Assembly (NCBI GenBank): GCA_027484145.1
Contig: JAIXUH010000012.1
Span: forward strand, 310,001 to 374,000
Source of the DNA: Rhodobacter sp.
GTDB lineage: Bacteria; Pseudomonadota; Alphaproteobacteria; Rhodobacterales; Rhodobacteraceae
Reading direction: 5' to 3'
Length of the DNA: 64,000 bases
The position numbers and the translations under genes were made by a program. Shown piece by piece: positions 24,495 through 32,213 of the stretch (position 1 is the first letter of the stretch; every line of letters begins with the position of its first letter). The notes under the pieces are model-generated. The model searched no databases, was not told the DNA's origin, and saw only the letters and a list, made by a program, of their open reading frames with translations.

Positions 24495-25079
24495 TCAGGG
24501 TTGCCCGCCCAGCCCGCCATCACGACCGCCGTCTCGCCCGCCGTCTCGCCCACCATCGCGCCGGTGCTGACCGTTTTTCAGCGCTGTCTCCAGCCTGTCG
24601 GCAAATCCAGCGCGTTCTTCGGCCGACATGCCGATGATCACGGCCTCCATCGCGCGGCGGCCGGCTTCCAAACCGCTGGCAATACGGCGGCCCTGCGCAT
24701 CCAGCGAGGCCGACAGCGCAGCCGAATCAAAGGGTTGGTTCCGCAGCGCCACCAGAACGCCCTCAAGATCAGCCCGCAGTTGCGCCTGCAATTCGCGCGG
24801 GCTTTGGCTTTGCGTCATAAAGGCGCGACGCAGGTCGCGGCGCTGTTCGCGGGTCAATGCCTCGGAAAACGGGCCAAAGTTCAGATCACGCACAATCGGC
24901 AGACGCGACGGATCGCCACCGCGCGCCTTGAGCGCCACGCCGACAACCGCGCCTGCCACGGCAAGGTTCAGCGCCAGCGACACCGCCAGCAACAGCTTGA
25001 AGCCCCGGCCAAGCTTTGGCTTGGGGGCGGGCAGCGGGGGTTCTACGGGTGGCAGGGGGGTGTCGGTCATATCCGTCAT
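24495..25079 (-). CDS. Membrane-anchored periplasmic sensor (CpxP/ZraP-like, heavy-metal-resistance family)
   Basis: A 194-residue protein: Pro-rich cytoplasmic start, one transmembrane helix (about 27-50, LLLAVSLALNLAVAGAVVGVAL), and a periplasmic helical domain with REQRRDLRRAFMTQSQ and LRADLEGVLVALRNQPFD typical of CpxP/ZraP-like LTxxQ sensors. The tail is a low-complexity RDGG repeat encoded by 12-bp tandem units. Its ATG overlaps the stop of the upstream membrane protein (ATGA) within an ECF sigma operon, so it probably senses periplasmic metal or misfolded protein for that sigma factor. Confidence 0.75.
   Translation of the reverse strand: MTDMTDTPLPPVEPPLPAPKPKLGRGFKLLLAVSLALNLAVAGAVVGVALKARGGDPSRLPIVRDLNFGPFSEALTREQRRDLRRAFMTQSQSPRELQAQLRADLEGVLVALRNQPFDSAALSASLDAQGRRIASGLEAGRRAMEAVIIGMSAEERAGFADRLETALKNGQHRRDGGRDGGRDGGRDGGLGGQP
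24514..24561 (-). repeat. 12-bp tandem repeat in the sensor's C-terminal tail
   Basis: Four consecutive 12-bp units starting at 24514, 24526, 24538 and 24550; the middle two are identical (CCGCCGTCTCGC). They encode the GGRD repeats, and slippage would change tail length in four-residue steps without frameshift. Confidence 0.8.
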
Positions 25080-25429
25080 TCCTCGGTCAGCAGGCCGTCG
25101 AGTCCGGGCAACAGTTCCACGCTGTCTCCCGCCTCGACAATGCCGAAACTGTCGGCAAGATTGGTCAGGGGTGCAGGCTGCACATAGCCGATCACCAGCC
25201 CCGCCATGGCGGCAGAGCCCAAGCCCGCAATCACGGCCGCCCCCCCAAGCAGGGTGATCAGACGCGACCACAGGCTGCGGCGCGCAGGTGCTGCCACAAC
25301 CGGGCGCGGCACAGGCTGCAGCGCCACGGCATCGGCAAGGATGCGGGCCATGAAATCGCTGTCCGCCACCGGCGGGTTTTCCCGGGCCTGCCGGAAGAGA
25401 TCGTCCAGAAGCGGGTCGCGGTCAGTCAT
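25076..25429 (-). CDS. Single-pass membrane protein, putative anti-sigma factor
   Basis: A 117-residue protein with an acidic N-terminal cytoplasmic part (PLLDDLFRQARENPPVADSDFMARILADA), one transmembrane helix (about 57-80) and a periplasmic tail ending GLDGLLTEE. It starts 1 bp after the ECF sigma stop and overlaps the sensor gene downstream. That position and topology suit an anti-sigma factor of the non-zinc type. No HxxxCxxC motif is present. The assignment rests on context more than sequence. Confidence 0.65.
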   Translation of the reverse strand: MTDRDPLLDDLFRQARENPPVADSDFMARILADAVALQPVPRPVVAAPARRSLWSRLITLLGGAAVIAGLGSAAMAGLVIGYVQPAPLTNLADSFGIVEAGDSVELLPGLDGLLTEE

Positions 25430-25430
25430 C

Positions 25431-26027
25431 TCAGTCGCCTTCCCCATATCCCAAATCCTCGCGCCGTCCGGCCAGTGCCGCAGACAGCGCCCGTTTTCCC
25501 CGTGCCGTCAGGCTTTCCACCGCCTCGACGCCGATTTCCATGATCACGGCAATCTCGGGGTTCGTTAGCCCTTCGATATGGCGCAATACCACTGCCTGTC
25601 GCTGCCGGTCGGGCAAGGCAGCCAGTCCGGCCTGCAGGGCAGCCATGCGGTCGGCCTCGATCATCCCGGCCTCGGCCCCCGGTGCAGAATCCACCGGGTC
25701 TGGCGCATCGTCCAACGGATCGGCCCGCCGGCGCAGGCGGTGGCGCAGCCGGTCCGTCGCAAGGTTGGTGGCCACGCGATACAGCCACGTCGTCACCTGC
25801 GCTTCGCCCTGACGCCAGTCCGGGGCCACGCGCCACAACCGCACCAGCGCCTCTTGCGCCACATCTTCGGCCTCGGCTCGGTCGCCCAGCACTCGCATGG
25901 CATAGGCCAGCACGCGCGGACCCAACCGTGCAGTCAGCACCCGCGCCGCCGCAGGGTCTCCATTTGCATAGAGAACCAGCAGCGCCTCATCGGCAAGCGG
26001 GACCAAACTGTCGCGGGGCATGTCCAT
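25431..26027 (-). CDS. ECF-family RNA polymerase sigma factor (RpoE-like)
   Basis: A 198-residue ECF sigma factor with region 2 (AEAEDVAQEALVRLWRVAPDW, TWLYRVATNLATDRLRHRLRRR) and region 4 (LPDRQRQAVVLRHIEGLTNPEIA, EAVESLTARGKRALSAAL). It heads a coupled operon sigma/membrane protein/periplasmic sensor and lies downstream of an EF-hand gene on the same strand, suggesting an envelope calcium or metal response. It is distinct from EcfG, and I could not identify its promoter consensus. ATG 26027 and ATG 26021 are both possible; a GCAGG ribosome site fits the second better. Confidence 0.9.
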   Translation of the reverse strand: MDMPRDSLVPLADEALLVLYANGDPAAARVLTARLGPRVLAYAMRVLGDRAEAEDVAQEALVRLWRVAPDWRQGEAQVTTWLYRVATNLATDRLRHRLRRRADPLDDAPDPVDSAPGAEAGMIEADRMAALQAGLAALPDRQRQAVVLRHIEGLTNPEIAVIMEIGVEAVESLTARGKRALSAALAGRREDLGYGEGD

Positions 26028-26056
26028 CCTGCGAAGGGAGTAACGTCAAAACCAGC

Positions 26057-26096
26057 GGGCCGAAAGGCCCATGCCACGCCAGGCGCGCCATGGGCC
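26057..26096 (-). other. Alternative hairpins between the EF-hand and ECF sigma genes
   Basis: GGCCCATG (26066-26073) pairs with CATGGGCC (26089-26096). GGGCC (26057-26061) pairs with GGCCC (26066-26070) around GAAA. They share 26066-26070 and are mutually exclusive. On the minus strand the second hairpin is followed by GCTGGTTTTG, giving an attenuator-like layout ahead of the sigma gene. Confidence 0.4.
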
Positions 26097-26106
26097 CGTC
26101 GTAGGA

Positions 26107-26649
26107 TCAGTTGTTGTCGTGGTTGCCATGGTGGCCACGGCGGCCTTTGCGATCCTGCATCCGCTGCGCCATCGTCTCCTTGGCGGCGGTGATTTCAGCC
26201 TCGGTCACGGCACCATCGCCATCGGCATCAATCCGGTCAAACAGGGCCGCAGGGGCCGGGCGCACGGCCATCTCGACGGCCGACAGCTTGCCGTCTGCAT
26301 CGGTATCAAGGCGCTTGACCATCTCTGCGGCCATTTCGGCGGCGCGGGCGGTCATGCCCTTCAGGTGCATGGCGGCCAGTTCGTCGGCATTCATCAGGCC
26401 ATCGCCATCGGTATCGGCAGCCTTGGCTTCGGCCGCGCGATAAGCGGTCAGTTCGGCCTCGGTGATCTTGCCATCCTTGTCGGCATCGACAGCGGCGAAA
26501 TCAAACATGGCAAGGCCGCCGCGGCCCCCCATGCCCATCCGGTCGCCCATGCCGCCACGGTCCGCCAAGGCGGCAGTCGAAACCAATGCTGCGCCAAGGG
26601 CAACAAGGGTCAGCGTCGTCAGGTGTGATGTGCGGGTCATGATTTTCAT
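26107..26649 (-). CDS. Secreted EF-hand calcium-binding protein
   Basis: A 180-residue exported protein: signal peptide (MTRTSHLTTLTLVALGAALVSTAALA), a Gly/Met-rich segment, then four canonical 12-residue EF loops (DADKDGKITEAE, DTDGDGLMNADE, DTDADGKLSAVE, DADGDGAVTEAE) and a His/Arg/Asn-rich tail (GRRGHHGNHDNN) that could bind metal. All Ca2+-coordinating positions 1, 3, 5 and 12 are acidic or suitable. It lies directly upstream of the ECF sigma module on the same strand, so it may be its target or signal partner. AAAGGA precedes the start. Confidence 0.88.
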   Translation of the reverse strand: MKIMTRTSHLTTLTLVALGAALVSTAALADRGGMGDRMGMGGRGGLAMFDFAAVDADKDGKITEAELTAYRAAEAKAADTDGDGLMNADELAAMHLKGMTARAAEMAAEMVKRLDTDADGKLSAVEMAVRPAPAALFDRIDADGDGAVTEAEITAAKETMAQRMQDRKGRRGHHGNHDNN

Positions 26650-26889
26650 GGTCCTTTGTCTGGTCGGTCCGGCACCAGTTGCCGGCCTTGTGCTGGTGTT
26701 ACGCTGGCCAGATCAGGTTCCGTCGCAGATTTCCGCAGCCGGGGTCCGAAGCTGATGTGCAGACGCCACGATATTGCGACAAAGCCGCGCAAGGGTGATG
26801 TGCCGACTCCAGTTTCGGGCGCGGATCGCGTATCTGTGGCTGTCTTGATGCGCCCCACGCCTTGCGCGCAACCATTGATCGGACCTGCC

Positions 26890-27300
26890 ATGAAAATCGA
26901 TGCAACCGTGACCGACGACGACGATGATCGTCCGATGCGTCCGGCGATGCTGCGCGGCTGGCGCCGTCGCTGCCCCAATTGCGGGGCCGGACCGATGCTG
27001 CGCGGCTATCTGAAGGTGCGCGAAAGCTGCCCCGTCTGCGGCGAGGAACTGCATCACCACCGCGCCGATGATGGCCCGGCCTATCTGACCATCCTGATCG
27101 TCGGGCACCTGATGGCGCCGCTGATCCTGTATGTCTTTACCGCCTATCGCCCTGATCCTTTGGTGTTGGCTTCGATCTTTTCGGTGGGCACCGTGGCGCT
27201 GTCGCTGTGGCTGTTGCCCCGCCTGAAGGGATTGGTGGTTGCGATCCAGTGGTCAAAGCGGATGGGCGGTTTTGGTCATGGGGTGGCCCCCGGTGAGTGA
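26890..27300 (+). CDS. DUF983 membrane protein with zinc-ribbon cysteines
   Basis: A 136-residue protein of the DUF983 family. An acidic start (DATVTDDDDDRP) leads to RCPNCG and CPVCG pairs about 22 residues apart (a zinc-ribbon-like knuckle) and two hydrophobic helices (about 58-79 and 85-105). DUF983 proteins are found near cytochrome oxidase and Nudix genes in alphaproteobacteria; their role is unclear. ATG 26890 is chosen from family length, as upstream in-frame sequence is not homologous. The 3' end overlaps the Nudix gene by 23 bp. Confidence 0.85.
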   Translation: MKIDATVTDDDDDRPMRPAMLRGWRRRCPNCGAGPMLRGYLKVRESCPVCGEELHHHRADDGPAYLTILIVGHLMAPLILYVFTAYRPDPLVLASIFSVGTVALSLWLLPRLKGLVVAIQWSKRMGGFGHGVAPGE

Positions 27301-27907
27301 CAAGACCGATCTGCCGATCCGCGCCGCCGCGACAGTGATCCTGTGGCGGCGGGCCGATGCCGGCGGGGCACAGGTTCTGATGGGGCAACGCGGGGCCGGG
27401 GCTGCGTTCATGCCATCAAAATATGTGTTTCCGGGCGGCGCAGTTGACCCCGAAGATGCGGCAACCCCCCTGCCGCTGTCGCAGCGCTGCGCGGCGCGCC
27501 TGACCACCCTGTGCTCGCCCGATGCGCCGGGGCCTGCCGCGATTGCCGGGGCGGCCCTGCGTGAGTTGCGCGAGGAAACCGGCCTGCGGCTTGATCCCGG
27601 CCCGGAACGCCTACGCTTTTTCTTCCGCGCGATCACCCCGCCCGGCCGCCCCAGGCGCTTTGACGCGCGCTTTTTTCTGGCCGATGCCGCCCATTTGTCG
27701 AACGACCCTGACGATTTCAGCGCCGCCGAAGATGAACTGGGCCATCTGCATTGGATCGGTTTGTCCGAGGTGCAAACACTGGACCTGCCCTTCATCACCG
27801 AGGTGGTGCTGGCCGAGGTTGCCGCCCATCTGGCGGGCGCCCCCGATCAGGGCGTGCCGTTCTTTGACAATTCCGGCCCGGTCCCGACCTTTCGCCGCCT
27901 GACCTGA
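27278..27907 (+). CDS. Nudix hydrolase with an interrupted Nudix box (NUDT19-like)
   Basis: A 209-residue Nudix protein. FPGGAVDPED (about 46-55) starts the Nudix box and RELREETGL (about 90-98) completes it, but some 33 residues are inserted between the leading Gly and the REUxEExGU core, as in the NUDT19/NUDT7-like group that cleaves CoA or related diphosphates. The catalytic Glu residues are retained. The start overlaps the DUF983 end; GTG 27293 is an alternative. It converges on the desaturase gene with 11 bp between stops. Confidence 0.85.
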   Translation: MGWPPVSDKTDLPIRAAATVILWRRADAGGAQVLMGQRGAGAAFMPSKYVFPGGAVDPEDAATPLPLSQRCAARLTTLCSPDAPGPAAIAGAALRELREETGLRLDPGPERLRFFFRAITPPGRPRRFDARFFLADAAHLSNDPDDFSAAEDELGHLHWIGLSEVQTLDLPFITEVVLAEVAAHLAGAPDQGVPFFDNSGPVPTFRRLT

Positions 27908-27918
27908 ACCACTGCGAC

Positions 27919-28881
27919 CTAAACCGCCTGCCCCGACACCTGCGGCGCGGCAGGTGCCTGCGCCCCGACCGGATCGTGCATCAACGGATGCGGCACCGGA
28001 TCTTTGGCCCGCAGCCAGTGCGCCCGAAAGATCTGGGCGTAAGACCGATAGATGTATCCGTCATTGCGCCGCAGGTAATGGTCACGGTTCTGCACATAGA
28101 GGGCCGGAAGCCGATACCACGGCACCTGCGGGTGCATGTGATGCACGACATGCAGGTTGTTGTTCAGGAACAACAGCGCCAGCGGGCCACGATCCTCGAC
28201 CACCACGGTGCGCGCGCGGGCCAGATCATGCGCGCGGTGCTCCAGAAAGGTGCGGATCTTCAGCAGGCCGTGCCCGATGTATGCCGACAGGCAATAGGCC
28301 AGAACAGACATCTCGGCCGGAACCAACCACAGCAGCACCAGCACAAGACCCGCGCCATGCAACAGCCAAGCCCGGATCACTGCAGGATCGCCCGCCAGCA
28401 CAAGGCCAAGTTCGGACCGCAGCCACATCAGATTGCCCACAAGCGGGCCGATCACGACGCGCCCCAGCAACGTGTTGTTCATGCGAAAAACGGCCTGCAC
28501 CACCGGATGAAGGCCGCGCCAGACCGCAGGGTCAAAATAGTTCGACTCGGGGTCGTCATACGGGTCTGTCAGAATGGGGTCGTTGTGGTGCGCCAGATGG
28601 GTGTCGCGAAACCGCCTGAACGGCACGGTCAGGGTCAGCGCCGGAAAGACCAGCGCTTCATTCAACCATGTCGCGCGGAACGGGTGGCCGTGCAAAACCT
28701 CGTGCTGCAGTGAAGAAAACTGCGCAATCGCCACCCCGGTCAGCACGATGGCCAAGACCGGAGAGATGGCGAACAACAGCGTGGTGCCAACCGCCCACAG
28801 GGCATAGGTCACGACCATGACCAGCAGGGTCGGCCACTCGATGGCCGGGGTCAGGGCACGCAGGTCATTCTCTTTGGTCAA
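27919..28881 (-). CDS. Membrane fatty-acid desaturase
   Basis: A 320-residue integral di-iron desaturase. The three histidine boxes are present: QHEVLHGHP (H-x3-HxH), HLAHHND (HxxHH) and HVVHHMHP (HxxHH), with four hydrophobic helices between them. The family introduces double bonds into acyl chains or hydroxylates lipids and carotenoid-like substrates; the precise substrate is not evident. It is divergent from an XRE regulator with an imperfect palindrome between, suggesting local control of membrane fluidity. Confidence 0.9.
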   Translation of the reverse strand: MTKENDLRALTPAIEWPTLLVMVVTYALWAVGTTLLFAISPVLAIVLTGVAIAQFSSLQHEVLHGHPFRATWLNEALVFPALTLTVPFRRFRDTHLAHHNDPILTDPYDDPESNYFDPAVWRGLHPVVQAVFRMNNTLLGRVVIGPLVGNLMWLRSELGLVLAGDPAVIRAWLLHGAGLVLVLLWLVPAEMSVLAYCLSAYIGHGLLKIRTFLEHRAHDLARARTVVVEDRGPLALLFLNNNLHVVHHMHPQVPWYRLPALYVQNRDHYLRRNDGYIYRSYAQIFRAHWLRAKDPVPHPLMHDPVGAQAPAAPQVSGQAV

Positions 28882-28968
28882 GGTCTGCTCGTCGCGGGTT
28901 TATTACGTTTCTGTGTAGTCTGTGCGTAGCACTTGCCGATCTGCACCGGAATCCCGAAGATGCGCAAC

Positions 28969-28994
28969 ATTAATTCACAAGTGGTGACAATAAT
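28969..28994. promoter_or_regulatory. Candidate operator between desaturase and XRE genes
   Basis: An AT-rich imperfect dyad: ATTAATTCAC (28969-28978) versus GTGACAATAAT (28984-28994), with exact TCAC/GTGA cores around a 5-bp centre. It lies 16 bp before the XRE start and upstream of the divergent desaturase. Confidence 0.4.
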
Positions 28995-29009
28995 GAACAC
29001 GTGCTCGCC

Positions 29010-29861
29010 ATGATCGACAAACGCGACCGCGCGGTGCTGTTCCGCTCCCGTCTGGCCGAGGCGATGGCGGACCGCGCCCTGTCACAAAGCGCGCTTGCGC
29101 GGGCCACCGGGGTGGACAGGTCCACCATCAGCCAGTTGCTGATGTCGGAAAAGCGGCTGCCTAATGCCCAGCTTGCGGCGGATTGCGCCGCAGCACTGGG
29201 AGTTTCCGCCGATTGGCTTTTGGGTCTTTCGGGGCGGCCGGAACCCGTGGCCGACCTGCTGGCCATGTCCTTGACCGAGACCGAGGCCCCGCGTGCGCTG
29301 ATCGATGAGGCGATCTTTGGCTGGCACCGCGAAGCAGCGGGCTACAAGATCCGCCATGTGCCCGCGACCCTGCCCGACATGCTGAAAACCCGCGCGATGG
29401 TGCAATGGGAATACTCGCCGCAACTGGGCCGCACCGCAGAACAGGCGATTGGCGCCTTTGAGGACCGCCTTGCGTGGATGCGCGGCGCGCGGTCCGATTA
29501 CGAAATTGCCCTGCCGCTGCACGAGATGGACGCCCTTGCCACCGGCAGCGGCTATTATGCCGGCTTGCCCGTTGATGTGCGAAGGGGCCAGATCGACCGG
29601 ATGATCGAGGTTTCCGAGTCGCTTTACCCGGCCCTGCGGCTGTATCTGTTCGATGCGCGGCGGGTGTTTTCCGCACCCATCACGGTGTTCGGCCCGCTTC
29701 TGGCAGTGCTGTATCTGGGCCGCCACTACCTGGCCTTTCGCGACAGCCTGCGCGTGGAAAGCTTTACCCGCCATTTCGACTGGCTGGTGCGCGAGGCATC
29801 CTTTGGCGCGCGTGATGTGCCCAACCATCTGAGGGCCCTGCGCGCCCGCATCGACGATTAA
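29010..29861 (+). CDS. XRE-family HTH regulator with C-terminal effector-like domain
   Basis: A 283-residue regulator. The N-terminal Cro/CI-type HTH (about 12-70; LSQSALARATGVDRSTISQLL) is followed by GVSADWLLGLSGRPEP, then a domain of about 190 residues (REAAGYKIRHVPATLPDML, MIEVSESLYPALRLYLFDARRVFS, FTRHFDWLVREA) that I do not recognise but that is typical in size for ligand sensing. It faces the fatty-acid desaturase and could couple lipid or temperature cues to it. ATG 29010 is preferred over GTG 29001. Confidence 0.82.
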   Translation: MIDKRDRAVLFRSRLAEAMADRALSQSALARATGVDRSTISQLLMSEKRLPNAQLAADCAAALGVSADWLLGLSGRPEPVADLLAMSLTETEAPRALIDEAIFGWHREAAGYKIRHVPATLPDMLKTRAMVQWEYSPQLGRTAEQAIGAFEDRLAWMRGARSDYEIALPLHEMDALATGSGYYAGLPVDVRRGQIDRMIEVSESLYPALRLYLFDARRVFSAPITVFGPLLAVLYLGRHYLAFRDSLRVESFTRHFDWLVREASFGARDVPNHLRALRARIDD

Positions 29862-29879
29862 TCTGCGATTAATCGACGG

Positions 29880-30386
29880 TCAGAACGCGGTCAGCCGGGC
29901 CGTGGAGTAGCCATTGAAATCAAAGATTTCACGCGCGGCATTCAGCCGGTCGGATGGCAAGGCCCCGCCCCGGTTCAGGATGAACCCGAACGCGCCCGAC
30001 GGGGTGCCGATGGCCAGCGTGCGGTAATCGGTATCCACCCAGATCACCCACCATTCCTGCCCCGCCACGCGGAACCGCCCCGGCCCCACAGCCTGCATCG
30101 GGCCGGACAGCTTGACCTCACGCCCTGCAAGGCACAGCCGCGCGACAAGGGTCAAAGCCGACGGCATGCCGCCAATCTCGGCCCCGCCGGGCGTGCAGGT
30201 GCCGCCTTGCGCCACAAAGCTGGCCGATTGCCGCCAGCGCCCCGGCAGACGGGCCACGTCCAGTTGCGCGTTGGACCACATCGGCGCACCTGCTGCACGA
30301 AAGGCGATGGCCGGCCCCGCCGGAGGCTTGGGCGCAGCGCAAGCGGCCAGCAGCAACAGGCCCAGCGCAAGGATCAGTTTATGCAT
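29880..30386 (-). CDS. Lipocalin-like lipoprotein
   Basis: A 168-residue lipoprotein with lipobox LLAAC (Cys16). After a short linker, LPGRWRQSASF, VKLSGPMQAVGPGRFRV and EWWVIWVDTDYRTLAIGTPSGAFGFILNR follow the beta-barrel pattern of bacterial lipocalins (GxW-like start, central V.WVDxDY). Such proteins carry hydrophobic ligands at the outer membrane. Its start lies inside the end of the upstream lipoprotein gene (13-bp overlap), indicating translational coupling. Confidence 0.78.
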   Translation of the reverse strand: MHKLILALGLLLLAACAAPKPPAGPAIAFRAAGAPMWSNAQLDVARLPGRWRQSASFVAQGGTCTPGGAEIGGMPSALTLVARLCLAGREVKLSGPMQAVGPGRFRVAGQEWWVIWVDTDYRTLAIGTPSGAFGFILNRGGALPSDRLNAAREIFDFNGYSTARLTAF

Positions 30387-30994
30387 TGGGTCAGCATCCT
30401 TCCCTCTTCGGTCAGGATGTCATGGCAGCCGAAAAGGGGCGTCACGGGCGCGCAGGTCATGGATTTTGCAAGGCAATATCCCGCGCAATCCGACGCTTTC
30501 TTGCAGCTTTGGCCACCGTCGCGGGTCGGGCTTTGGCAGAATGCGGCGTCGGTTGATCCAGCCGCGCTCCAGCGGCCGCCGCGTTTTTCACAGGCGAGTT
30601 GCGCAACAGATTTCACCACCTCGGGTTCGGCAGGTTCGGCGGCAAGGTTTTCGGCCGCCGGGTCCGTGGCTGACGTGTCCTTTTCCGCTGCATCCGGAGC
30701 CGCCGCCCCTGTTGCAGACGCATCCGGCCCCGGTTTGGCTGTGCCCACAGGTGGCGCCGCGGGCTTTTCCGCCTGTGCCTTGGCCGGATCGGCGGGCTTT
30801 TGGCCGGGCACGGGGGCGGTGCCCGGTTTTGCCACAGAGGCCGGGGCGTCCAGTGTGGTGACCGTGATTTCGCCCCCCGTGATGGGGCTGGCTGCGGGCG
30901 CTCCGGCCTTGTCGGTCTTTCCGGGCAAGGCGATCTGACAGGCGGACAGCGCCAGCAGGATCAGTAAAAAGATCAACACCGGGCGCAAGCGCAT
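30374..30994 (-). CDS. Pro/Ala-rich lipoprotein with Cys-rich C-terminal domain
   Basis: A 206-residue predicted lipoprotein (lipobox LSAC, Cys19). Residues 25-130 are Pro/Ala/Glu-rich and probably disordered, spanning the periplasm. The last 75 residues hold seven cysteines (LACEKRGGRWSAAG, DGGQSCKKASDCAGYCLAKSMTC, FGCHD, LTQC) that could form a disulfide-stabilised module resembling secreted Cys-rich repeats. I know no function. It is coupled to the lipocalin-like gene. Confidence 0.72.
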   Translation of the reverse strand: MRLRPVLIFLLILLALSACQIALPGKTDKAGAPAASPITGGEITVTTLDAPASVAKPGTAPVPGQKPADPAKAQAEKPAAPPVGTAKPGPDASATGAAAPDAAEKDTSATDPAAENLAAEPAEPEVVKSVAQLACEKRGGRWSAAGSTDAAFCQSPTRDGGQSCKKASDCAGYCLAKSMTCAPVTPLFGCHDILTEEGRMLTQCIN

Positions 30995-31076
30995 TCACGA
31001 ACCATCCGAAGCAGGGAAATTGCGGCGAAGAAGGCCCCAAAGACCGCGCTGATGCAACCCCTTCATCGGGTCCGGA

Positions 31077-32120
31077 TCAGTAGGGCATGGGGTGCAAGCG
31101 GTGTGCTGCCGCGATATCTGCCATCACATCTGCGTGCAGCGTGATATCTGCCGCCGCGATGTTGGTATCCAGTTGTGCCAGCGTGGTGGCCCCGATGATC
31201 GGAATGCAGGGAAACGGGCGTGTCAGGCAAAAGGCAATCGCCATCTGGCAGGGGTCAAGCCTGTGCTCGGCAGCGATGCCCATATAGGCGGCCACCGCCG
31301 GAAACACCTGCGGCGTGATCCGCCCGCCCAGTTCGGGGGTATTGGCGCGGCGCGAGCGGTCTGGCGTCACGTCGCCCGCGTATTTTCCCGACAGCAAGCC
31401 CGCCGCCAGCGGTGAGAAGGCCAAGAGCGGCATATCCTCGACCGCCGCCAGTTCGCACCAGTCGGTATCAAACTGGCGGCACAGCAGCGAGTATTCGTTC
31501 TGTACCGATGCCATGCGCGGCAAGCCGTGCACCTGCGCCAGATGCAGCCACAAGGACGCGCCCCAGACACTTTCATTCGACAGGCCGATGGCGCGGATTT
31601 TCCCTTCGGCGACCAGGTCGCGCGCGGTCGTCAGCACATCCAGCATATGCGCCTCGATCTGGGCGCGATCCAGCACCTTGGGTTGAAAGCGCCACGCCTG
31701 ACGAAAATGATAGCTGCCGCGATTGGGCCAATGCAGTTGGTAAAGGTCGATGTAGTCGGTCTGCAATCGGCGCAGCGATGCGTCGACCGCCGCCCGCATA
31801 GATGCACCGCTGATCGGCGCGCCATCGCGCACTGCAGCCTGCCCTGCCCCGGAAATCTTGGTGGCGATCTGTAACCGCGACCGCCCGCCCCGGCGCGCAA
31901 GCCACGTGCCGATGATGGTTTCCGTATCGCCAATCGTCTCGGCCTTGACCGGGTTGGTCGGGTACATTTCGGCCGTGTCCCAAAAGGTGACCCCGCGATC
32001 CAGCGCCATGTCGGCCTGTGCGTGGCCCTCGGCCTCGGTGTTCTGGCTGCCCCATGTCATCGTGCCAAGGCACAACCGCGACACGTCAATACCCGTCCGC
32101 CCCAAAACCACACGTTCCAT
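31077..32120 (-). CDS. Aldo/keto reductase (Tas-like)
   Basis: A 347-residue NADPH-dependent aldo/keto reductase. The catalytic tetrad is visible: Asp and Tyr in FWDTAEMYPTNP, Lys in IATKISG, and His in YQLHWPN. The C-terminal nucleotide-binding region contains IPIIGATTLAQLDTNI. Length and the NPV-KAETIGDTETIIG insertion are like E. coli Tas. The physiological substrate is unknown. ATG 32120 (MERVVLGRTG) gives the standard N-terminus; the ORF extends 12 residues further. Confidence 0.9.
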   Translation of the reverse strand: MERVVLGRTGIDVSRLCLGTMTWGSQNTEAEGHAQADMALDRGVTFWDTAEMYPTNPVKAETIGDTETIIGTWLARRGGRSRLQIATKISGAGQAAVRDGAPISGASMRAAVDASLRRLQTDYIDLYQLHWPNRGSYHFRQAWRFQPKVLDRAQIEAHMLDVLTTARDLVAEGKIRAIGLSNESVWGASLWLHLAQVHGLPRMASVQNEYSLLCRQFDTDWCELAAVEDMPLLAFSPLAAGLLSGKYAGDVTPDRSRRANTPELGGRITPQVFPAVAAYMGIAAEHRLDPCQMAIAFCLTRPFPCIPIIGATTLAQLDTNIAAADITLHADVMADIAAAHRLHPMPY

Positions 32121-32213
32121 GATGTCGTCCGCCTTCTGCCTGTCGCCGCGCTGCAAGGTAACCGCCCCGCACCGGACGACAAGCTGAAACGGGGGGTCAG
32201 CCCCATGCGCCTG

